This document shows positions 44,010 to 50,199 of a DNA stretch of 50,199 nucleotides, in pieces (position 1 is the stretch's first letter; the number at the start of each line of letters is the position of its first letter). A program made the translations under genes and the position numbers. This DNA is from Peribacillus psychrosaccharolyticus ATCC 23296 (lineage in GTDB: Bacteria; Bacillota; Bacilli; Bacillales; DSM-1321): assembly GCF_000305495.1 (NCBI RefSeq), contig NZ_AJTN02000206.1:1-50199 (forward strand). Direction: 5' to 3'. The notes beneath the pieces were generated by a model that saw only the letters and a program-made list of their open reading frames with translations, did not search any database and was not told the DNA's origin.

Positions 44010-44342
44010 TTACTCTTTTTTCTTTTCTTTCTTTTCACTCATAGTCCGGTAAAATTGAGTATTCATGCTGCCTTGTTTAATGTTTTCTAAGAAGAATTCA
44101 CCAATTAGCTTTTTATAATCTTCATCATCAAACATTTTTTTGTTCTGCAGTTCCATTTCAGCAAGACCCTCGTATGTTGAAAAAAGTGCGAATACATGAT
44201 CTGCTCCGGTAATGGGTGTTAAAATGTCTACTTTGTGACTATAGTTTTCAATTCGATACTTTTTAATTTCTTGCAAATTTTCAATGCATTCCTTAAATTT
44301 ATCTTGTTTAATTTCAAATGTTTGATAAACAAATACAGACAT
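44010..44342 (-). CDS. Dimeric alpha-beta barrel protein
   Basis: A 110-residue protein whose pattern VFVYQTFEIKQDKFKECIEN, then strand-helix-strand (VDILTPITGADHVFALFSTY), fits the ferredoxin-like dimeric barrel of antibiotic-biosynthesis monooxygenase and NIPSNAP-like proteins. The C-terminal tail is lysine/glutamate-rich (SEKKEKKKE). It lies 55 bp downstream of the MFS exporter on the same strand, so the two may be cotranscribed. Enzymatic activity is not evident. Confidence 0.6.
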   Translation of the reverse strand: MSVFVYQTFEIKQDKFKECIENLQEIKKYRIENYSHKVDILTPITGADHVFALFSTYEGLAEMELQNKKMFDDEDYKKLIGEFFLENIKQGSMNTQFYRTMSEKKEKKKE

Positions 44343-44397
44343 TTATTTTTCCTCCAAGAAATTCAATTTTTCAATTAAATCAATAGTCTTATTTCTT

Positions 44398-45666
44398 TTA
44401 GTCGTTTTCAGGCTTAATGGCAAAGAACGTAATAATAACTGCCAGTAGACTTAATCCACTTAGTATATAAAATAGAGAGTTTTCAGCATATTTCATCATA
44501 ATGGTCATGAGTGGTGGCCCGGCAGCAACTCCAATGAACCGCATGGAGCTATATATTGATGAAATACTGCCTCGTTCTTGTTTTTCGATACCAGAGGTAA
44601 TGAATGCATCGAGACAGGGCAGTGCTACACCAATTCCAATTCCAGCTAACAAAAATAAGGTAATAATTATCCACATCACTTTTGAAAAGCTTAAGATGGC
44701 GATTGAGACTGTTAATAGGACTGTTCCGCCTACAATAATCCATTTCATAAGGACTTTATTTTCTTTAATCAGCTTGCCGGTAAAGTAAGAAGCAATGCAA
44801 AGACCACCTAAGGGTATGGCGAGATAAAGGCCTTTTTTAAGGTCTTTTATCTCGTAGACTTTTTCTAACGTATCTGATAAATAATATAAAACGGAAAATA
44901 GCACAAACATTAGAATAATTCCAATAATAAAAATAGCATAAAGCCATTTCCAATTATTCTTAAAAGTGGCTTTAATCGTATTCCAAAATTCTTTAAAGGG
45001 TAGAGGCTTTTGTCGTTTTGCAGGTGTTTTCACCAAAAATAACACCAATAAAACTGAGATTAAACAAAAAACAGGGATAGAAAAGAAAGGGAGATACCAA
45101 ACAAATCCTGCTAAAAAAGCTCCTAATACAGGGCTTAAAACTTTGCCGAGCGTATTCGATGTTTCAATCAGACCTAAGGAACTACTGACTTCTTCCTCGG
45201 TCTTGAACATATCTCCTACGAGAGGCAGGACTATGGGGAATGCTCCTGATGCGCCAATTCCTTGCAGGGCTCGACCAATTAAAATCATGGTATAGGGGTC
45301 ATCCATTTTCCAACTGGCCCAAGCAGAAATGAGTCCCCCGATAGCTGCTAATATTAAGCTTGGAATAATAACCTTTTTTCTACCTATATGATCCGATAAA
45401 AATCCTGCAAACGGGATAAAAATGATGGCTAAGATAGAATAGATTGTAATGATCATACTTGTTTGAAAAGCTGAAATATCAAGTTTTTTCTCCATTACCG
45501 GAAGAACTGGGATCAACATTGAATTTCCTAAGGTCATAACAAGTGGAATGGATGAGATAGACAAGACAGCCCATTTTTGATTACTTGGTTTATTTTTGGT
45601 ATCCTTTTTTTTCTTTTTTGAGTCCTTTATGGGTTGAATAGTTTCTATATGTTCCAATGCTAACAC
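44398..45666 (-). CDS. MFS multidrug-type exporter
   Basis: A 422-residue transporter with about 12 helices: motif A GFLSDHIGRKKVI after TM2, GRALQGIGASGAFPIVLPLV (TM4-5, antiporter motif region), and IETSNTLGKVLSPVLGAFLA. This is the DHA1 drug:H+ antiporter layout. It has a lysine-rich N-terminal extension (KDSKKKKKDTKNK) before TM1. GTG start; the SD is weak. Substrate unknown. Confidence 0.88.
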   Translation of the reverse strand: MLALEHIETIQPIKDSKKKKKDTKNKPSNQKWAVLSISSIPLVMTLGNSMLIPVLPVMEKKLDISAFQTSMIITIYSILAIIFIPFAGFLSDHIGRKKVIIPSLILAAIGGLISAWASWKMDDPYTMILIGRALQGIGASGAFPIVLPLVGDMFKTEEEVSSSLGLIETSNTLGKVLSPVLGAFLAGFVWYLPFFSIPVFCLISVLLVLFLVKTPAKRQKPLPFKEFWNTIKATFKNNWKWLYAIFIIGIILMFVLFSVLYYLSDTLEKVYEIKDLKKGLYLAIPLGGLCIASYFTGKLIKENKVLMKWIIVGGTVLLTVSIAILSFSKVMWIIITLFLLAGIGIGVALPCLDAFITSGIEKQERGSISSIYSSMRFIGVAAGPPLMTIMMKYAENSLFYILSGLSLLAVIITFFAIKPEND

Positions 45667-45986
45667 GCCTTTGTTTTGGGATAAGTACTAAAATACACTG
45701 CCTCTGACTGACAATTGACATCCTCCAGTATTATTTTTGAGATTCTTCAACATACTTCTATCGTGCTCTTTAATATTAAAATCATACTGAAAAATCTTTG
45801 CAATAATTTCAGATTATATTGATGGAATCACTCTTTTGTAAGGACGGAAAGATTTGATGGCTCAACGTACATGGAGAGAGGAAAACGAATTATTATAGGA
45901 GGAGATAATAAATGTAGAAACAAGTGAAAGCTAAGAGATAAAATTCAAGAAAAATATCTCTTAGAATCAGCTTCTTTTTGAGGTTC
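45667..45986. other. Intergenic region between two minus-strand genes
   Basis: About 320 bases. Holds a plus-strand AGGAGGAG (45897-45904) followed by ATG-TAG and an inverted repeat CTAAGAGATA (45931-45940)/TATCTCTTAG (45955-45964). No intact gene seen. Confidence 0.5.
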
Positions 45987-46745
45987 TTAATTAGTGAATT
46001 TATTTGTATTAGCAGCCAAGTAAAGGGCTACATCTCTTATTTTCTCGTCAGTTTCAGCCTCAATTGTTTCACGTTCACTGGTATAAGCGTATAGGGTATC
46101 ACCCTTTAGTATGTGTTCGGACAAGTTAAGGAGCCCAATCGCTTTTCTATTAAACCTTTTTGCTGCTGCTAAGGTACTAGCGGTCTCCATATCAATGCCT
46201 AAATGACCCTTCATTACCGAAGCAGCTATCTGTTCATTTGTTTCATGTAATAATGTATTGGTCGTAACAATACTTCCAGCAATGTATGGATATTTTTTCT
46301 TCTCACAATAGTCAATCGCTGCATTTATAATTCTTTCATCTGATTTTATGGTTTTTGCATCAGGAAAGTACCAATTGGATACTCCATCTTGCATCTCAGC
46401 CTCAGTGACTATTAATAGGTCCCCATAGTTCACTTCCAGTGAAAGTCCGCCGAAATAACCAGTCTGAACGAACAAATCTGTACCAACAGCTGCAAAAGGG
46501 TGGGTGCTATTAATTGCTGCAGGACTGCCATATGCATTAGCATATCCGATAGTAGATCCTTTATAGAGTCCAATTAAGGTGTTCCATTTTGGGGATTTAG
46601 TTTCGCTTAAAATAGTTCGCCAATTCTTTAAATTCTCTTCATGTTCCCATTCACCATGAATGATAAAGGCAGAAGGAATGTTTGTTTCATTAATATTTAA
46701 TGTTTTCAGCCACTCTTCTTTCGAAAAATTACCGTATAAGTTCAT
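45987..46745 (-). CDS. Nucleoside phosphorylase-family protein
   Basis: A 252-residue protein of the PNP/UDP phosphorylase superfamily: VGTDLFVQTGYFGGLSLEVN, DLLIVTEAEMQDGVSNWYFP, and the substrate-binding HLGIDMETASTLAAAKRF, where the Met-Glu pair contacts ribose. The catalytic class (purine, uridine or AMP-type) cannot be read off. The ATG lies after AAAGGCGT. It is transcribed alone on the minus strand. Confidence 0.75.
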   Translation of the reverse strand: MNLYGNFSKEEWLKTLNINETNIPSAFIIHGEWEHEENLKNWRTILSETKSPKWNTLIGLYKGSTIGYANAYGSPAAINSTHPFAAVGTDLFVQTGYFGGLSLEVNYGDLLIVTEAEMQDGVSNWYFPDAKTIKSDERIINAAIDYCEKKKYPYIAGSIVTTNTLLHETNEQIAASVMKGHLGIDMETASTLAAAKRFNRKAIGLLNLSEHILKGDTLYAYTSERETIEAETDEKIRDVALYLAANTNKFTN

Positions 46746-46902
46746 AATAAAACGCCTTTCTGTGTGTTTTTATTTAATCATCTTCAAAAGTACAGCATCT
46801 GTATAATTTCGGTAAAAAACCACTAGTCCCTTTCACTTCAAAAATAAATTTCTTAGATTTTACCGAAGAATGTTATGATCGTTTAATAATATTGGGGGGA
46901 TT

Positions 46903-47418
46903 ATGATAGGTACTAAAAAGCAGGAGTTTCAGCTTGAAATACGTCCTTTACTCATTACTGATTATGAAAGTGTCTTGAATTGGAGTAAAGATGAGTCTTT
47001 TTGTTCAGCCAATGGTTGGGAGATCAACAGAAGTCCAGAAGAACTGTATACATGGTGGCTCCATTGTGTAAATAACTCAGCTGTGGATTTTATTCGAATG
47101 GGAATAGAGTATAAAGAGAAATTAATTGGTTACATTGATTTAGCATGTATAAAAGAAACTACTGCAGAATTAGGGATAGCAATTGGTGAAAGCAGGTTGT
47201 GGGGAAAAGGACTCGGAGTTACCTCTGCTCTATGGATGATTGATTATGCCTCTATAACCTTAGGGATTACAACGTTTCGTGCAGAAACACATAAAGGAAA
47301 TATTCGTGCGAGAAAAATGCTTGAGAAAATAGGGTTTAAAGAAATCAGTAGAGTGGGTTGTGAGGAGTACTTAGGAAGAATCGAGCAGCTGATACAATAC
47401 CAAAAGAAGCTGAAATAG
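46903..47418 (+). CDS. GNAT-family N-acetyltransferase
   Basis: A 171-residue RimL-like acetyltransferase: LEIRPLLITDYESVLNWSKD, LGIAIGESRLWGKGLGVTSA (acetyl-CoA loop) and GNIRARKMLEKIGFKEI. GGGGGGA lies before the ATG. Probably modifies a small amine or a protein N-terminus; target unknown. Confidence 0.87.
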   Translation: MIGTKKQEFQLEIRPLLITDYESVLNWSKDESFCSANGWEINRSPEELYTWWLHCVNNSAVDFIRMGIEYKEKLIGYIDLACIKETTAELGIAIGESRLWGKGLGVTSALWMIDYASITLGITTFRAETHKGNIRARKMLEKIGFKEISRVGCEEYLGRIEQLIQYQKKLK

Positions 47419-47660
47419 AACTCTTTTTATATTATTTCTATTATATAAAGTGTAAATCGATGTAGGAAAAATAGAACGTTGTTGGTCAAGGAATTTAACG
47501 GATTATAGTTTTTTTGTTTGTTAAATGTCCTAATAAGCGACACATTTCTTAAATTATGTGAAAATAATCTGAATTATTTTTAGGAATTGTTCTAGCAGCA
47601 TAATAAAAGTTCGATTTACATTCTTTTTTTTCTCCATAATTATGTAATTATGAGCTAATA
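47419..47660. other. Upstream part of the citB control region
   Basis: AT-rich, no gene. AAAATAATCTGAATTATTTT at 47561-47580 is an 8-bp inverted repeat around CTGA; compared with the CodY consensus it has five mismatches, so I do not call it a CodY site. Confidence 0.4.
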
Positions 47661-47670
47661 TCGTAATAGT

Positions 47671-47737
47671 ATAAGAAAAACTTATCAGGAACGATAACCT
47701 TCTCGTATTTTACTTATCAACGATTCTATATTACTAT
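47671..47737 (+). promoter_or_regulatory. citB promoter with CcpC-type dyad and half-site
   Basis: ATAA-N7-TTAT at 47671-47685 matches the CcpC dyad exactly. A promoter TTTACT (47709-47714), 17 bases, TACTAT (47732-47737) puts the start near 47744, so the dyad is centred at about -66, and TTAT at 47714-47717 is a half-site near -28. The same geometry (-66 dyad, -27 half-site) is known for B. subtilis citB. Confidence 0.7.
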
Positions 47738-47778
47738 TGAAATGTAAGAAAAGTGAGATTGGGAGAAAGTTCAAACTT

Positions 47779-47808
47779 TTCGACAAAACAGGGGAATTTT
47801 TATATAGT
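47779..47808 (+). promoter_or_regulatory. 0A box or second promoter in the citB leader
   Basis: TTCGACA (47779-47785) is a perfect 0A box on the other strand; TCGACA also serves as a possible -35, with TATAGT 17 bases on (47803-47808). Either reading is possible. Confidence 0.4.
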
Positions 47809-47897
47809 TAGAAGGAAGCATGGTTTGGCGTTTAATCTCAAACCACGTTTTCGTTTTATGTTCAGATGTAGTCTGACAGTCACACAGGGGGTAATAT

Positions 47898-50199
47898 ATG
47901 ATGTCAAAAAACGATGTATATCAATCGCGTTCTTTTTTCGAAATCGAAGGAAAGCGCTACAACTACTTTAACTTAAACGCTATTGAAAAAGCAGGAGACG
48001 GTAACGTTTCTAAATTACCGTACTCGATCAAAGTTCTTCTAGAAGCTGTTCTTCGTCAAGTTGATGGAAGGGTTATCACAAAAGAACATGTCCAGAATCT
48101 CGCTCAGTGGGGGACTAGCGAGCAGAAGGATATCGATGTTCCATTTAAGCCTTCACGTGTTATCCTGCAGGATTTCACTGGGGTTCCAGCAGTCGTAGAT
48201 TTAGCTTCATTACGTAATGCTATGGCTTCATTAGGCGAAGATCCAGACAAAATTAATCCGGAAATTCCGGTAGATTTAGTCATTGATCACTCTGTTCAAG
48301 TTGATAAAGCTGGAACACTTGATTCGTTAGAAGTGAATATGGATCTTGAATTTGCACGAAATACTGAGCGTTACCAATTCTTAAGCTGGGCTCAAAAATC
48401 GTTTGATAATTATCGTGCGGTTCCGCCGGCAACAGGAATCGTTCACCAAGTTAACCTTGAGTATCTTGCAAATGTTGTTCAAGCAGTTCCAACTGCCACT
48501 GATGAATTTGAAGTATACCCTGACTCTGTATTTGGTACAGATTCACATACAACAATGATCAATGGTATTGGTGTTCTTGGATGGGGTGTTGGTGGTATCG
48601 AAGCAGAAGCAGGTATGCTTGGACAGCCTTCATATTTCCCAGTTCCTAAAGTAGTAGGCGTGAAGCTTACTGGCCAACTTCCAAATGGAACAACAGCAAC
48701 TGACCTTGCATTAAAAGTGACACAAGTACTCCGTAAACATGGTGTAGTTGGTAAGTTTGTTGAATTCTTTGGACCAGGTGTTGCCTATCTTCCGCTTGCA
48801 GACCGTGCGACCATTGCGAATATGGCTCCAGAGTATGGTGCTACTTGTGGATTCTTCCCGGTTGATTCAGAAGCAATTGATTATCTGCGCCTAACTGGCC
48901 GTGATGAAACACTGATTAAAGTTGTTGAAACATATACGAAAGCTAATGGTTTATACTACACACCGGATAATGAAGATCCATCTTACACGGATGTAGTCGA
49001 AATCGATCTTTCTAAAATTGAACCAAACCTTTCTGGTCCTAAACGTCCACAAGATTTGATTCCACTTTCAGAAATGAAAAAATCATTCCATGAAGCAATT
49101 AATGCTCCAATGGGCAACCAAGGTTTCGGTCTAACAGAAGCTGAATTAGATAAAGAAGTTGTTGTTAAGTTCACTGATGGCCACGAAACAACCATGAAAA
49201 CAGGTGCGATTGCGATTGCGGCTATTACAAGCTGTACGAACACTTCCAATCCATATGTTATGCTTGGAGCAGGTCTAATCGCTAAAAAAGCAATTGAGAA
49301 AGGTCTGTCAGTACCGGATTATGTTAAAACTTCATTAGCTCCAGGCTCAAAGGTTGTAACAGGTTATCTTCGTGATGCTGGTCTGCAACCATACTTGGAT
49401 CAATTAGGATTTAACATTGTTGGTTACGGCTGTACGACTTGTATCGGTAACTCAGGTCCATTAGCAGAAGAAATCGAAGCAGCTGTATCTGAAGCAGATT
49501 TATTAGTGACTTCTGTACTTTCTGGTAACCGTAACTTTGAGGGACGTATTCACCCATTAGTTAAAGCTAACTATCTTGCTTCACCAACGCTTGTCGTAGC
49601 TTATGCGCTGGCTGGAACAGTTGACTTTGACCTGCAAAACGATTCGCTTGGAAAAGATAAAGATGGTAATGACGTATTCTTGGCGGATATCTGGCCTTCA
49701 CAAGAGGAAGTAAATGCAGCTGTTAAAGCAACAGTTACACCTGAACTATTCCGTAAAGAATATGAAACTGTATTCAGTGATAACAAGCGCTGGAATGAAA
49801 TTCAAACAAGTAATGAAGCACTCTATTCATTTGATAATACTTCTACGTATATTCAAAACCCGCCTTTCTTTGAGGGGCTGTCAACAGAACCAGGAACAGT
49901 TGATGCTTTAAATGGTCTCCGTATTGTTGGTAAATTCGGTGATTCAGTAACAACTGACCATATTTCTCCTGCTGGAGCAATTGGTAAAGACACACCTGCG
50001 GGTATTTATCTACGCGAAAATGGTGTTACACCACGTGACTTTAACTCATATGGTTCTCGTCGTGGTAACCATGAAGTCATGATGCGTGGAACATTTGCAA
50101 ATATCCGTATTCGTAACCAAGTGGCTCCAGGTACAGAGGGCGGTTATACAACATACTGGCCAACTGGCGATGTAATGGCTATCTATGACTGCTTGTATG
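47898..50199 (+). CDS. citB: Aconitate hydratase, 5' part
   Basis: The first 767 codons of about 900; the gene runs off the window. Recognised from [20 protein letters not shown], the iron-sulfur ligands in [12 protein letters not shown] (Cys about 449) and [14 protein letters not shown] (Cys about 512 and 515), and [18 protein letters not shown] in the C-terminal swivel domain. It isomerises citrate to isocitrate in the TCA cycle and can act as an RNA-binding regulator when the cluster is lost. ACAGGGGG precedes ATG-ATG, and either can be the start. The leader is about 150 nt. CcpC-type sites lie upstream. Confidence 0.97.
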   Translation, partial: MMSKNDVYQSRSFFEIEGKRYNYFNLNAIEKAGDGNVSKLPYSIKVLLEAVLRQVDGRVITKEHVQNLAQWGTSEQKDIDVPFKPSRVILQDFTGVPAVVDLASLRNAMASLGEDPDKINPEIPVDLVIDHSVQVDKAGTLDSLEVNMDLEFARNTERYQFLSWAQKSFDNYRAVPPATGIVHQVNLEYLANVVQAVPTATDEFEVYPDSVFGTDSHTTMINGIGVLGWGVGGIEAEAGMLGQPSYFPVPKVVGVKLTGQLPNGTTATDLALKVTQVLRKHGVVGKFVEFFGPGVAYLPLADRATIANMAPEYGATCGFFPVDSEAIDYLRLTGRDETLIKVVETYTKANGLYYTPDNEDPSYTDVVEIDLSKIEPNLSGPKRPQDLIPLSEMKKSFHEAINAPMGNQGFGLTEAELDKEVVVKFTDGHETTMKTGAIAIAAITSCTNTSNPYVMLGAGLIAKKAIEKGLSVPDYVKTSLAPGSKVVTGYLRDAGLQPYLDQLGFNIVGYGCTTCIGNSGPLAEEIEAAVSEADLLVTSVLSGNRNFEGRIHPLVKANYLASPTLVVAYALAGTVDFDLQNDSLGKDKDGNDVFLADIWPSQEEVNAAVKATVTPELFRKEYETVFSDNKRWNEIQTSNEALYSFDNTSTYIQNPPFFEGLSTEPGTVDALNGLRIVGKFGDSVTTDHISPAGAIGKDTPAGIYLRENGVTPRDFNSYGSRRGNHEVMMRGTFANIRIRNQVAPGTEGGYTTYWPTGDVMAIYDCLY

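Noticed and set aside
47561-47580. CodY box upstream of citB
   Set aside because: The inverted repeat has five mismatches to AATTTTCWGAAAATT; kept only as an unassigned repeat.

Overview
The window is low-GC chromosome from an endospore-forming Bacillaceae bacterium. Its backbone keeps the gene order I know from the Bacillus subtilis lexA-to-citB region: lexA | yneA-yneB-ynzC, tkt, sirA (yneE), yneF, ynzD, ccdA, yneI, ccdC (yneJ), yneK, cotM, sspP, citB. Spore genes (a CotM-like coat protein, SspP, a Spo0E-like phosphatase and SirA behind Spo0A-type boxes) confirm a spore former. The genus cannot be fixed from sequence reading alone; a Neobacillus/Cytobacillus-type species is a reasonable guess.

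Layout. 1-4.9 kb: the 3' part of an ABC-2/YhgE-like membrane protein, a PadR-like regulator, the cystine symporter TcyP, and a divergent holin-like/amidase pair. 4.9-5.1 kb: a small-RNA candidate with tandem Spo0A-like boxes; a relative lies at 16.0-16.2 kb. 5.2-15.5 kb: a catabolic operon with an AtuA-like DUF1446 protein, a DUF4387 protein, a carbohydrate-type ABC importer (two permeases and a lipoprotein), and two ADP-ribosylglycohydrolase-family enzymes, followed by a secreted esterase with two copies of the same domain. 16-19.4 kb: small proteins and a minus-strand TcyABC-type cystine importer. 19.8-25 kb: the SOS divergon (LexA against the division inhibitor YneA, with three LexA boxes), transketolase, the replication inhibitor SirA, and YneF. 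25.2-33.2 kb: an insertion relative to B. subtilis with small or decayed genes, a GH51 arabinofuranosidase, and an acyl-CoA cluster (MBL-fold hydrolase, acyl-CoA dehydrogenase, acyl-CoA ligase, SDR, two MaoC-type hydratases). 33.3-37.5 kb: a Spo0E-like gene, CcdA, a CheY-like regulator, CcdC, a patch of decayed genes, and YneK. 37.6-43.4 kb: SbcD-SbcC nuclease, type II pantothenate kinase, and minus-strand cotM and sspP. 43.5-47.4 kb: a second insertion (NUDIX, dimeric-barrel protein, MFS exporter, nucleoside phosphorylase-like protein, GNAT). 47.4-50.2 kb: the citB promoter with a CcpC-type site and the first 767 codons of aconitase.

How it fits together. The backbone covers DNA-damage response and repair (LexA, YneA, YneB, SbcCD), control of entry into sporulation (SirA, Spo0E-like), thiol-disulfide and cytochrome maturation (CcdA/CcdC), and central metabolism (Tkt, CitB). 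The accessory blocks add uptake and breakdown of an unknown, possibly glycosylated, substrate and acyl-CoA metabolism. The two most unusual items are the paired small-RNA loci with tandem 0A-like boxes and the AtuA/DUF4387/ABC/ADP-ribosylglycohydrolase operon, for which I know no assigned pathway. Several genes here are too short for routine ORF calling (sspP, the Spo0E-like gene, and 31-51-residue ORFs) or are broken (25.65, 35.9, 36.6 and 36.8 kb).
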